A stretch of 64,000 nt of DNA from Rugamonas sp. A1-17 (GTDB taxonomy: Bacteria; Pseudomonadota; Gammaproteobacteria; Burkholderiales; Burkholderiaceae_D), in NCBI GenBank assembly GCA_025548565.1, contig JAJLPB010000017.1, positions 1 to 64,000 of the forward strand, in the 5' to 3' direction. The position numbers and the translations under genes are program-made. Under the pieces are notes generated by a model. It made no database searches. It was not told the DNA's origin and worked only from the letters and a program-made list of their open reading frames with translations. Positions within the stretch are counted from its first letter, which is position 1, and each line of letters begins with the position of its first letter. This document shows positions 42,439 through 50,594 of the stretch, piece after piece.

Positions 42439-43856
42439 ACACCGTCGTCAAACAATTGAGCGGCTTGTTGGTCGCGCTGCTGGCGGGCTGCTCGCTGGCG
42501 CCGACCTACGAACGTCCGGCGCTGCCGGTGGCGGGCGAATGGCCTGCCGCGGTCGCGCCGCAACACGCGGACGAGGGGCCATCTGCACGCAGCGTGCCGT
42601 GGCAATCGTTCTTCAGGGACGAGCAGTTGAAGCAGCTGATCGGCATGGCGCTGGAACACAACCGCGACCTGCGCGTGGCGACGCTGAACATCGAGCGCGC
42701 CCGCGCGCTGTACCAGGTGCAGTCGGCCGACCGGCTGCCGGGCGTGAACGCCGGCCTGAGCGGCGCGCGGCAGCGGGTGCCGGATCTGGTCGCGCCTGGC
42801 GGCCAAGGAGGACTAACGACCAGCTACACGGCAGGCCTGGGCGTCACCGCGTTCGAGCTGGACTTGTTCGGCCGCGTGCGCAACCTGTCGGGCGCGGCGC
42901 TGGAGCGCTTCGCCGCGACCGGGGAAGGGCAGCGCGCCGCGCAGATCAGCCTGGTGGCACAAGTGGCCTATAGCTACGAGGCGGTGCTGGCTGACGAGCA
43001 GTTGCTGGCGCTGGCCCGCCAGACGCTCGACAGCCGCGGCGCCTCGCACCAGCGCCAGACGCTGCTGCGCGCCTCGGGCGCCAATTCGGACTACGACTTG
43101 CGGCAGTCCGAGTCGCTGCTGGAGGCCGCAAAAATCGCGGTGCTGCAGGCGCGGCGCCAGCGCGCGCTGGACGAGAACGCGCTGGTGGTGCTGATCGGCC
43201 GGCCGGTGCCGGCGGCCTTGCTGCCCGGCCCGGACAAGCGCTGGGACGGCGAGGCCATCGCGGCCTTGCCGGCCGGGCTGCCGTCGGACTTGCTGACGGC
43301 GCGGCCCGACATCCGCCAGCAGGAATCGCTGCTGCGCGCAGCAAACGCCAACATCGGCGTGGCGCGGGCCGCGTTCTTCCCGCGCATCAGCCTGACCGGC
43401 GCGTTTGGCTCGTCGAGCGACGCGTTGAGCGGGCTGTTCGACTCCGGCAGCCGCGCCTGGAACTTCCTGCCGCAGCTCACGCTGCCGATCTTCGACGGCG
43501 GCCGCAACCGCGCCAATCTCGGCGCGGCCGTGGCGGAGCGCGATATCGCGGTGGCGCAGTACGAGAAAACGGTGCAGGTCGCGTTCCGCGAGGTGGCCGA
43601 CGCGCTGGCCGGCCACGCCACGCTGGGCGAGGAATTGCGGGCGGTGAGGGCGCAGGAGCAAGCCGAGCAGTCAAGGCACGATCTGGCCAGGCTGCGCTAC
43701 GACAGCGGCGAGGCCAGCTACCTCGAATACCTGGACGCGCAGCGCGCCTTGTTCGCGGCGCAGCAGCAGGCCATCCGCGCCGGCCTGGCCGAGCTGCAAA
43801 ACCGCATCGCTCTGTACAAATCGCTGGGTGGTGGCTGGAGCGCGCCGCAAGGCTAG
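42435..43856 (+). CDS. RND efflux outer-membrane channel lipoprotein (NodT/OprM family)
   Basis: The 473-residue outer-membrane factor has a lipoprotein signal (LLVALLAGCSLAPTYERP) and two repeats of the OEP domain: helices around LIGMALEHNRDLRVATLNIERARALYQVQ, TAFELDLFGRVRNLSGAALERF, and LLTARPDIRQQESLLRAANANIGVARAAFFPRISLTGAFG, FLPQLTLPIFDGGRNRANL. It completes a full tripartite pump with the two upstream genes. It is convergent with the second TetR gene (18 bp between stops). Confidence 0.93.
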   Translation: MNTVVKQLSGLLVALLAGCSLAPTYERPALPVAGEWPAAVAPQHADEGPSARSVPWQSFFRDEQLKQLIGMALEHNRDLRVATLNIERARALYQVQSADRLPGVNAGLSGARQRVPDLVAPGGQGGLTTSYTAGLGVTAFELDLFGRVRNLSGAALERFAATGEGQRAAQISLVAQVAYSYEAVLADEQLLALARQTLDSRGASHQRQTLLRASGANSDYDLRQSESLLEAAKIAVLQARRQRALDENALVVLIGRPVPAALLPGPDKRWDGEAIAALPAGLPSDLLTARPDIRQQESLLRAANANIGVARAAFFPRISLTGAFGSSSDALSGLFDSGSRAWNFLPQLTLPIFDGGRNRANLGAAVAERDIAVAQYEKTVQVAFREVADALAGHATLGEELRAVRAQEQAEQSRHDLARLRYDSGEASYLEYLDAQRALFAAQQQAIRAGLAELQNRIALYKSLGGGWSAPQG

Positions 43857-43874
43857 CGCTCCAAAGGGCTGCCG

Positions 43875-44507
43875 TCAGGCCTCGGCGGCGGCCCGGTTGT
43901 CCTGTTCCAGGCCGGTGCTGGTGGGGGCGTTGCGCAGGATGAGGTTGACCGTGTTCCGCGCGTTGCGCAGGATGGTCTCGGACAAGGCGGGATCGGCGAC
44001 CGCGCGCGCCACCGACACCGCGCCGACCATGACGGAGACGATGGATTCGGCCACGCCGAGATAGTCGCTGTAATCGAGGCGCATCAGATAAGACGCGAAC
44101 AGTTTGACGAAGCGCGTATAGCCGTCGGTGACGACTTCCTTGATCTGCTCATCCGCATCCCTGAGTTCGCTGGCGAGGTTGGCCATCGGGCAGAGATTGC
44201 CCAGCGTGGTGTCGCGGTGCTGGTTGAGGTAGTAGTCCACGATCAGGTCGATCGCCTCGCGCGGCGGCTTGCCGGCGGTGGCGGCGTCGATCAAGGCGCG
44301 GAGCTGCGCGAACGCGGCGGCGCTGGCCTCCGCCACCAGGTGTTCCTTCGATTGGAAATGGCGGTAGAAGCCGCCCTGCGTGAGTCCGGCCGCGACCATG
44401 ATGTCGGAAATCGCCGTTGCGGAAATGCCCTGCCTTAAAAACATGCCTGACGCGGTCGACAGGATACGCTTGCGGGTTTCCGCCGCCTCTGCATTTGATT
44501 TGCGCAT
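43875..44507 (-). CDS. TetR-family regulator
   Basis: The 210-residue protein has the same HTH style as the first TetR (TRKRILSTASGMFLRQGISATAISDIMVAAGLTQGGFYRHFQSKEHLVAEA) and a similar ligand domain (TTLGNLCPMANLASELRDAD), so the two are paralogues. ATG 44507 has GGGAG upstream; the ORF continues further but without homology. A 27-bp dyad (AACGATCA-N11-TGATCATT) in its promoter region, different from the double palindrome of the efflux operon, suggests it controls itself and perhaps other targets. Confidence 0.87.
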   Translation of the reverse strand: MRKSNAEAAETRKRILSTASGMFLRQGISATAISDIMVAAGLTQGGFYRHFQSKEHLVAEASAAAFAQLRALIDAATAGKPPREAIDLIVDYYLNQHRDTTLGNLCPMANLASELRDADEQIKEVVTDGYTRFVKLFASYLMRLDYSDYLGVAESIVSVMVGAVSVARAVADPALSETILRNARNTVNLILRNAPTSTGLEQDNRAAAEA

Positions 44508-44522
44508 TTTTGAGCTCCCGAA

Positions 44523-44549
44523 AACGATCACTGAATATAGATGATCATT
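44523..44549. promoter_or_regulatory. Palindromic operator of the second TetR gene
   Basis: AACGATCA-N11-TGATCATT (7 of 8 arm pairs) lies 16-42 bp upstream of the tetR start, over the expected promoter. It is a natural autoregulatory site. Its half-site differs from that at 37487/38187. Confidence 0.55.
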
Positions 44550-44584
44550 GTACGCCAAGATGGTTTTGGCCGAGAGCGGGCGGA

Positions 44585-44660
44585 TGGCGTCCCCAGGGGG
44601 ATTCGAACCCCCGTACTCACCGTGAAAGGGTGATGTCCTAGGCCTCTAGACGATGGGGAC
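44585..44660 (-). tRNA. tRNA-Glu (anticodon TTC)
   Basis: The minus strand folds into a full cloverleaf: acceptor GTCCCCA with matching TGGGGAC, anticodon loop CTTTCAC giving TTC, T-arm GGGGGTTCGAATCCCCC, and encoded CCA (44585-44587 on the plus strand as TGG). Confidence 0.97.
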
Positions 44661-44685
44661 CGTGAACTGCCAGATATTCGCACAT

Positions 44686-44761
<76 letters not shown>

Positions 44762-45149
44762 CTGTGTGCGGGCCGCATTATAGCAAAGGCCCGGATAAAG
44801 CAAAAGGTGGCGTTTTCAAGCGCGCGCTACCTTTCCTATCTGTAATGAAGTGATCATGCTACCGATAGCCGCAAATCGCTAAAATTCGCCATCCAAATCG
44901 GTCGGACCAGTTTATCCTCGCAATTTCCCACAGCATCCACGTCCCGCTAGTGCCATCGCGCGAGCTGATCGGTCTCGCGTAGCGCACCTTGGCAAAAAAC
45001 CTGCATGTCGACGGCATTTCGGCGCTGAGGTGACTGGAGTTTCTGTGCCAAACGAGGGTATGATGAACCCATTTTTTAACGCTCGCGGCAACAGCGACTG
45101 ATGACCGCTTCCCGGTCAACAATAAAAAGATTTTCTTGAACAGGGTAGT
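44762..45149. other. Intergenic region with promoters for tRNAs and the hydrolase-ACP-KS operon
   Basis: This 388-bp stretch has no supportable gene; an open minus-strand frame through it is a shadow of the hydrolase gene. The right part probably holds the operon promoter: TATGAT at 45059-45064 looks like a -10 element, about 85 bp before the hydrolase start, with only a poor -35. No strong palindrome stands out. Confidence 0.5.
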
Positions 45150-45980
45150 ATGAAGACTATTGAATTGGCAGGCGGTCCGCATGCCGTGCTGGCTTTGCAC
45201 GGCCTGCTGGGCAACCCGCTGGAAATGCAGTATGTGGGCAAGCGCCTGCAACGTGCAGGCTACACCGTTGTCATCCCGCTCATCCCGGGTTATGGCTACT
45301 CGTCCGGCCAGGCCGACTCCTATCGTACTACCCGCAGCGAGCGATGGTACGAGGAAGTCGCACGCCTGTTCGACCAGCTCAAGCAAACCCACGCCAGCGT
45401 GTCGGTGGTGGGCCTGTGCATCGGCGCGGTGCTGGCGCTGCGCCTGGCGATCGAGCGCGGCAACGAAATCTCTTCGCTCGGCCTGCTGGCCACGACCCTG
45501 TCCTACGACGGCTGGAGCATCCCCAAGTACCGCTTCCTGTTGCCGCTGGCGTACTACACGCCGGCCCGCCACTGGTATTCGTATGAAGAGCGCTACCCCT
45601 ACGGGCTGAAGAACGAGAACCTGCGGCGCTGGATCGCGCGCGAGATGAAGGTCAGCGATTCGTCGGCGGCCGGCGCTTCGCGCCTGTCGGCCGAAGGCAT
45701 CTTCCAGGCCCACCGCCTGATCAAGCAGGTGCGCGCCCAGCTGTCCAAGGTGACCGCGCCGGCGCTGATCATCCATGCCGAGGAAGACGACGTCGCCAGC
45801 ACCAAGAGCGCCGACCTGGTCGAGCGCAGCATCAGCTCGCCGAGCCGCCGCAAGGTCATCCTGCACGACAGCTACCACATCATCACCCTCGACAATGAGA
45901 AGGAACTCGTTGCCGACGAAACGGTCGCGTTCTTCAATCAGCATCTGCCGTCCCAGGACGCGCTGCTGAACCGTGCTTAA
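45150..45980 (+). CDS. Alpha/beta hydrolase with cysteine at the nucleophile elbow
   Basis: The 276-residue cytoplasmic protein has the oxyanion motif HGLLGNP (17-23), a nucleophile elbow GLCIG with Cys90 in place of Ser, Asp at 213/214 (HAEEDD) and His243 (DSYHI). A Cys nucleophile with intact Asp and His is seen in dienelactone hydrolases and some thioesterase- or acyltransferase-like proteins, where it can hold an acyl thioester. The family resembles carboxylesterases (YvaK/Est30 type). It is the first gene of a four-gene unit with an ACP, a ketosynthase and an outer-membrane protein, so a role in transferring or releasing an acyl-ACP is likely but unproven. Confidence 0.82.
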   Translation: MKTIELAGGPHAVLALHGLLGNPLEMQYVGKRLQRAGYTVVIPLIPGYGYSSGQADSYRTTRSERWYEEVARLFDQLKQTHASVSVVGLCIGAVLALRLAIERGNEISSLGLLATTLSYDGWSIPKYRFLLPLAYYTPARHWYSYEERYPYGLKNENLRRWIAREMKVSDSSAAGASRLSAEGIFQAHRLIKQVRAQLSKVTAPALIIHAEEDDVASTKSADLVERSISSPSRRKVILHDSYHIITLDNEKELVADETVAFFNQHLPSQDALLNRA

Positions 45981-46007
45981 CATCTATTAAACAGAGACTA
46001 TTTTTTT

Positions 46008-46253
46008 ATGAATTCATTCCCAACCGTCGCCAAACTGCTGGCCAAGAGCCTGGACGTGCCAGAAGATACGATCCAGCCGCAGACCGAACTCGAAGCGCTG
46101 GGCGCCGATTCGCTGACCGTGATCGAACTGATTTTCGACCTGGAAGAAGAGTTTGGCATCGAGGTGGGCGACGAGCGTCCGAAGCTGGTGGTGGTGCAGG
46201 ACATCGCCGACCAGATCGATACCTACCTGGCTAACAAGGCCCCCAGCGCATGA
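46008..46253 (+). CDS. Acyl carrier protein
   Basis: This 81-residue acidic protein has the phosphopantetheine attachment motif LGADSLTVIEL with Ser35 and a typical four-helix ACP pattern (LEEEFGIEVGDERPK). It lies 27 bp after the hydrolase gene and overlaps the ketosynthase by four bases (ATGA). It is not the housekeeping acpP, which sits among fab genes; none of those is here. It likely carries the acyl chain worked on by the adjacent ketosynthase. Confidence 0.92.
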   Translation: MNSFPTVAKLLAKSLDVPEDTIQPQTELEALGADSLTVIELIFDLEEEFGIEVGDERPKLVVVQDIADQIDTYLANKAPSA

Positions 46254-47485
46254 CCGCGCAGCGCGTGGTGATCACCGGCCTGGGGGCGATCTCGTCGCTG
46301 GGCGTGGGCGCCGACCTCAATTTCGAGCAGGCGCTGGCCGGCCACAGCGGCATCGGCCTGCTGCGCGTCGGCGGCGACCGCCAGCGGCCGGACACCCCCG
46401 CCGCGCAAATCCGTGGTCCCTTGCCCGAGCTGGTCAAGAATTCCGAACTGCCGGTGTTCGACCGCTTCGCGCTGCTGGGCTGGGCCGCCGCCAGCGAGGC
46501 GTTGGCCCAGTCGGGCCTGGACGCGGCCATCGACCCTGAGCGCAGCGGCGTGTTCTGGGGCAGCGGCATGGGCGGCGCCGGCACGCTGGAGTCGGGCTAC
46601 GTCGATCTCTTCATCGACGGCAAGACCCGCGTGCGGCCGATGTCCGTCGTGGCCGGCATGACCAACGCGGCGGCCGCGCAGATCGCGCTGCGCTGCGGCT
46701 TCAAGGGCAGCGTCAACAACTACAGCAGCGCCTGCGTGTCGTCGGCGCAGGCCATCGGCGAGGCTTACCGCCACATCCGCCACGGCTACGCCGACCGCGT
46801 GCTGGCCGGCGGCTCGGAAGCGCTGCTGTGCTACGGCGTGGTCACCGCCTGGGAATCCTTGCGCGTGCTGGCGCCGATCGACGCCGAACATCCCGAGCGT
46901 TCGTGCCGGCCGTTCTCGGCCGGGCGCGGCGGCCTGGTGCTGGGCGAGGCGGGCGCCGCCGTGATGCTGGAATCGCTGGCGTCGGCGCAGGCGCGCGGCG
47001 CCACCATCCTGGCCGAGCTGGTCGCCTACGGCACCAGCAGCGACTCCACCCACATCACCAAGCCCGACGCCGACGGCCAGGAACGTGCCATGCGCCAGGC
47101 GCTGGAACAGTCCGGCCTGCCCGCGTCGGCGATCGGCTACATCAACGCCCACGGCGCCGGCACCCCGGCCGGCGACCTGGCCGAGACCACCTCGATCAAG
47201 CAGGCCTTCGGCCCGCTGGCGCGCGGGCTGATGGTCAGCTCCACCAAGTCAGTGCACGGCCATACGCTGGGCGCGGCGGGCGCGCTGGAATTCGTGATGA
47301 CCACGCAGGCCGTGCGTCACGGCGCGGTGCCGCCGACCGCTTTCCTCGATCAGCCCGATCCCGAGTGCGACCTCGATTTCGTGCCGCGCGAAGGCCGGCG
47401 CGGCGTGCCGCTGCAGGCGGCGATGTCGAACTCGTTCGCCTTCGGCGGCAGCAACGTCGCGCTGATCGTCAGCGCGTTCCGATGA
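46250..47485 (+). CDS. Beta-ketoacyl-ACP synthase (FabF-like ketosynthase)
   Basis: The 411-residue protein has the full catalytic triad: Cys162 in SSACVSSAQ, His301 in NAHGAGTP and His336 in SVHGHTLGAAG. Glycine-rich GSNVALIVS is at the end. It extends an ACP-bound acyl chain by two carbons. The start overlaps the ACP gene and the end overlaps the MipA-like gene (ATGA), so the unit is tightly coupled. No ketoreductase, dehydratase or acyltransferase is next to it, so it must borrow partners or make a single condensation. It resembles the KS of small aryl-polyene or lipid-type clusters, but those carry many more genes. Confidence 0.93.
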   Translation: MTAQRVVITGLGAISSLGVGADLNFEQALAGHSGIGLLRVGGDRQRPDTPAAQIRGPLPELVKNSELPVFDRFALLGWAAASEALAQSGLDAAIDPERSGVFWGSGMGGAGTLESGYVDLFIDGKTRVRPMSVVAGMTNAAAAQIALRCGFKGSVNNYSSACVSSAQAIGEAYRHIRHGYADRVLAGGSEALLCYGVVTAWESLRVLAPIDAEHPERSCRPFSAGRGGLVLGEAGAAVMLESLASAQARGATILAELVAYGTSSDSTHITKPDADGQERAMRQALEQSGLPASAIGYINAHGAGTPAGDLAETTSIKQAFGPLARGLMVSSTKSVHGHTLGAAGALEFVMTTQAVRHGAVPPTAFLDQPDPECDLDFVPREGRRGVPLQAAMSNSFAFGGSNVALIVSAFR

Positions 47486-48195
47486 GGGCTGGGCTGCGGC
47501 GTTGCGCCGCGCTGGTGCTGCTGTCGGCCGGCTGCGCTCAGGCGCAGCAGCAACCCGCGCAGGAGCAGGCGCCGCGCCTGGCCGGCGACATCGGGCTGGG
47601 CATCAGCAGTTCGCCGGTCGCGGTGCCGGCGCAATCGCGCAGCACCAGCGCCGTCCCGTATGCCAACTTCGAATACGGCCCGGCGTTCGCCCGCATCGAC
47701 ACCTTCGGCGTCAAGCTGGCCCCGGCCGGCTACGGCAGCGTCGAACTGCTGACGCGCGTGCTGGAGGACGGCTACCGCGCCAGCGCGCCGCCGCAAGAGC
47801 GGCTGCGCTCGTCGGTACCTTTGGGCCTGGGCACCTTGCAGGTCACGCCGGTTGGCGCCTTCATGGCCAACGTTTATCGCGACCTCGGCAAATCGCACGG
47901 CACCATGCTCGACCTGATGTATGCGGCCGAGATCGATCGCGACCGCTTCGCGTTTTATCCGCAGGCCGGCGTCGAATACCGTTCGGCCAGCTATGTGCGC
48001 TACTACGACGGCGTGGCGCGCTCGGCCAGCAATCCGTTCGCCGGCCTGCTGGTGGAGGCGCGCCTGAGCGGCCACTGGTACCTGGTCGCCAACGTGCGAC
48101 GCACCTGGCTGGACGACGCCATCCGCAGCAATCCGGCGGTGCGCCGCCGTTCGCTCGATTCCGGCCTGGTGGCGCTCAGCTACCGTTTCGAATAA
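47482..48195 (+). CDS. MipA/OmpV-family outer-membrane protein
   Basis: The 237-residue exported protein (signal LVLLSAGCAQAQ) has the MipA/OmpV pattern: GDIGLGISSSP, PYANFEYGPAFARIDTFGVKL, VPLGLGTLQVTPVGAFMANVYRD, FAFYPQAGVEYRSASYVRYYDGV and a terminal strand LVALSYRFE. Classic MipA interacts with murein hydrolases and PBP1B; OmpV-type members are small barrels. Translation is coupled to the ketosynthase by a four-base overlap, which ties an outer-membrane barrel to an acyl-chain pathway. The stop is directly followed by the convergent receptor gene. Confidence 0.82.
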   Translation: MRAGLRRCAALVLLSAGCAQAQQQPAQEQAPRLAGDIGLGISSSPVAVPAQSRSTSAVPYANFEYGPAFARIDTFGVKLAPAGYGSVELLTRVLEDGYRASAPPQERLRSSVPLGLGTLQVTPVGAFMANVYRDLGKSHGTMLDLMYAAEIDRDRFAFYPQAGVEYRSASYVRYYDGVARSASNPFAGLLVEARLSGHWYLVANVRRTWLDDAIRSNPAVRRRSLDSGLVALSYRFE

Positions 48196-50304
48196 TCACA
48201 GGTCCACCTTCACACCCAGCTTGACCAGGCGCGGCACACCGGCGGCCAGACGCGTGCCGGCTCCGGCCCAGTACTGCTTGTCGCCGAGGTTCTCGATATT
48301 CAGCTGCCACGTGGCGCGCTTGCCGCCGATGCTGGTGGCGTAACGCGCGCCGGCGCTGAACAAGGTCACGCCGCCGAGGAAGGCCTGGTCCAGATCGTTG
48401 ACCGGACGGGCGCTGTAGTAGTAGGCGCCGCCGTTGACCGACCAGCCGGGCAGGGCATCCACGTCATACGACAGGAACGCGCTGGCGGTGCGCCGCGAGG
48501 CGTTCTCCGGCGCCTTGCCGTTGTAGGCGGCGGTGGTGTTTTCAAATGCCGGGTCCAGCAACTGGGCCGAGGTCTGCCACGACAGCTGGCGCGTCAGCTT
48601 GCCCTGCGTGGACAGTTCCAGCCCGCGATAGTGCTGCGCGCCGTCGGCCACGAACACATTGGCCGCGTTGGTGTAGTAGCCGGGGCGGCGGATGTCGAAC
48701 AGCGCGGCAGACACCAGCGTGCCGCCGCCGCTGAGCCAGCGCGCACCCAGCTCGCGCTGCTTGCTGACCCCCGGCGCCATCTTGACGTTCTGGTTGGCCG
48801 TGCCGGTGGGCGCCGATTCCCCTTCCTCCAGCCCGCGCGCGGCCGAGCCGTAGAACGACAGCGCCGGCGACAGCTTGTAGATCAGCGAGGCCATGGGCGT
48901 GGTCTGGCCGACGTCGTAGTGGTTGTCCCCCTGGTCGCTGCGGTAGCTGGTGTGGCGCAGGCCCAGCACGGTCTGCCACTGCGGCGACAGGGCGATGCGG
49001 TCCAGCGCGTAGACGCCGGTCTCGCGGGTCTTCAGTTCGGCGGTGGTGGGCGTGGCCGGCGCGGCGCCGAACACCACGCTCGCCAGCGGGATCGCCACAG
49101 GGTTGTACAGGTTTTGCGCGGCGATGGTGTAGTTGCGCTGGTAAATCGGGTCCTGCGATTTGCCGGTGTGGGCGGCGCCCAGCGTCAGCTCGTGCGTCAG
49201 CGCGCCGGTGGCCACCGTGCCCGCCAGCTCGGCGCGCAGCAGCGTCGACGCCGTCACCTGATGCTGAATGTTGCCGGTGATGCGGCCGGCGCCGGTCTGC
49301 AGCGCGGCCGCGTTATTCAGGCGGAAGATGGGCAGCGTGCGGTCGCGCGCGGTTTCCGAGTGGCCCGCTTCCAGCGTCACGGCCCAGTCGCCGGCCAGCG
49401 CGTAGTCGGCGCGCAGCTGGGCGTTGTCGGTCCTGGTTTCGAAGCGTGCCCAGTCCGGGCCGACCAGGGCGCGCGGATCGACCGCGCGCGGCAGGCTGAT
49501 GACGTTGTTGACGGCGGCCGGCAGCGTCACGGCGGCTTGCTCCGTCACGCGGCGGCGGTCGTGCTCCAGGTCGGCCTTGAGCAGCAGGCGGCTGTTGACG
49601 CGCCAGTCCAGCGCGGCCGAGGCGAAGCCGCGGTTGCCGTTGCCGACGTCGCGCAGGTAGGAGCCCAGCGTGCCGCCGGCGGCGTTGACGCGCACGCCGA
49701 ACTCGCCGCGCTCGCCGAAACGGCGCGCCACGTCGGCGCTGGCGACCGCGCTGCCTTGCTGGTCCAGCGCCAGGCCGACGCTGGTGACCGGCGTCGCGCC
49801 GGCGCGCTTGGTGACGAAGTTGACCACGCCGGACGGCGAGGTAAAGCCGTAGTACAGCGCGGACGCGCCTTTCAACACCTCGACCCGCTCCTTGTCTTCC
49901 ATCGGCACCTGCGAGAAATTCATGATGGGCAGCGAGCCGTTCAGGCGGTAGTTGGTGCGGTTCTCCACGGCGATGCCGCGTATCACCAGCTGGTCCCACG
50001 TGTCGCCGCCGTTTTGCTGGCGCGTGACGCCGGCGGTGTTGCGCACCGCGTCGTAGAGGCCGGCGGCGGCCTGGCGTTCCAGCAGCTCGCGCGTGATGAC
50101 GTTGACGGTGGACGGCACGTCCATGATGTCCGCGCCGCGAAAGCTGCCGGCCTCGGTGGTGCGGGGCAGCAGGCCCTGGGCGCGGGCGGCGGTGACTCTC
50201 ACTGTCTGCAGCACCTCGTCGTCGGCGGTCTGGGCGGCGGCGGTGCCCGCCAGGCAGGCCAGGGGGAGGGCATAGCAAAGACGGAAATAAGAGGGACTGC
50301 GCAT
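48196..50304 (-). CDS. TonB-dependent siderophore receptor
   Basis: The 702-residue receptor has a signal peptide (LACLAGTAAAQ), TonB-box-like LQTVRVTA, a plug with FRGADIMDVPSTVNVITRELLERQAAAGLYDAVRNTAGV and KGASALYYGFTSPSGVVNFVTKR, and a barrel ending LVKLGVKVDL. The plug pattern belongs to the siderophore-receptor group (TIGR01783). A Fur box lies 38-56 bp upstream, consistent with ferric-siderophore import. No siderophore synthesis genes are nearby, so it may use foreign siderophores. Confidence 0.93.
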   Translation of the reverse strand: MRSPSYFRLCYALPLACLAGTAAAQTADDEVLQTVRVTAARAQGLLPRTTEAGSFRGADIMDVPSTVNVITRELLERQAAAGLYDAVRNTAGVTRQQNGGDTWDQLVIRGIAVENRTNYRLNGSLPIMNFSQVPMEDKERVEVLKGASALYYGFTSPSGVVNFVTKRAGATPVTSVGLALDQQGSAVASADVARRFGERGEFGVRVNAAGGTLGSYLRDVGNGNRGFASAALDWRVNSRLLLKADLEHDRRRVTEQAAVTLPAAVNNVISLPRAVDPRALVGPDWARFETRTDNAQLRADYALAGDWAVTLEAGHSETARDRTLPIFRLNNAAALQTGAGRITGNIQHQVTASTLLRAELAGTVATGALTHELTLGAAHTGKSQDPIYQRNYTIAAQNLYNPVAIPLASVVFGAAPATPTTAELKTRETGVYALDRIALSPQWQTVLGLRHTSYRSDQGDNHYDVGQTTPMASLIYKLSPALSFYGSAARGLEEGESAPTGTANQNVKMAPGVSKQRELGARWLSGGGTLVSAALFDIRRPGYYTNAANVFVADGAQHYRGLELSTQGKLTRQLSWQTSAQLLDPAFENTTAAYNGKAPENASRRTASAFLSYDVDALPGWSVNGGAYYYSARPVNDLDQAFLGGVTLFSAGARYATSIGGKRATWQLNIENLGDKQYWAGAGTRLAAGVPRLVKLGVKVDL

Positions 50305-50341
50305 GTTCGGCTTTCGAAGCGACGGAAACGCGCATCTTATC

Positions 50342-50360
50342 GCAAATGATAACCATTCGC
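50342..50360. promoter_or_regulatory. Fur box
   Basis: GCAAATGATAACCATTCGC matches 14 of 19 bases of the Fur consensus, including the central AATGATAA-CATT core. It is 38 bp upstream of the siderophore receptor start, over its promoter. Confidence 0.75.
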
Positions 50361-50594
50361 AATTATGGTGAAAATACAGGCGTTCGGCTAGTCCGTAATT
50401 TCAGGAAGCATGGTGGGATCCAGAAGAATCGTGTGCTGTTTCGCGTTTCGCTCGCACACAAAAATGTCGTCCTTGGGGCCGTCTCCAATTTGAGAATTTT
50501 CTGCGGTCGGCTAATGCAAACATGTCCGTGTGGCAACATCATATTTCCATTGACCCGGGGGGACTTTGCGATCGCGTAAAATAGTGCCCCCTGG

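Noticed and set aside
44859..45983. Minus-strand open frame spanning the intergenic region and the hydrolase gene
   Set aside because: Most of it mirrors the hydrolase codons; the rest has no homology or start signal. The plus-strand hydrolase has clear motifs and operon context.
50548..50582. TTGACC and TAAAAT as a promoter for the sulfurtransferase
   Set aside because: The spacing is about 21 bases, too long for a sigma-70 promoter, and no better pair is obvious.
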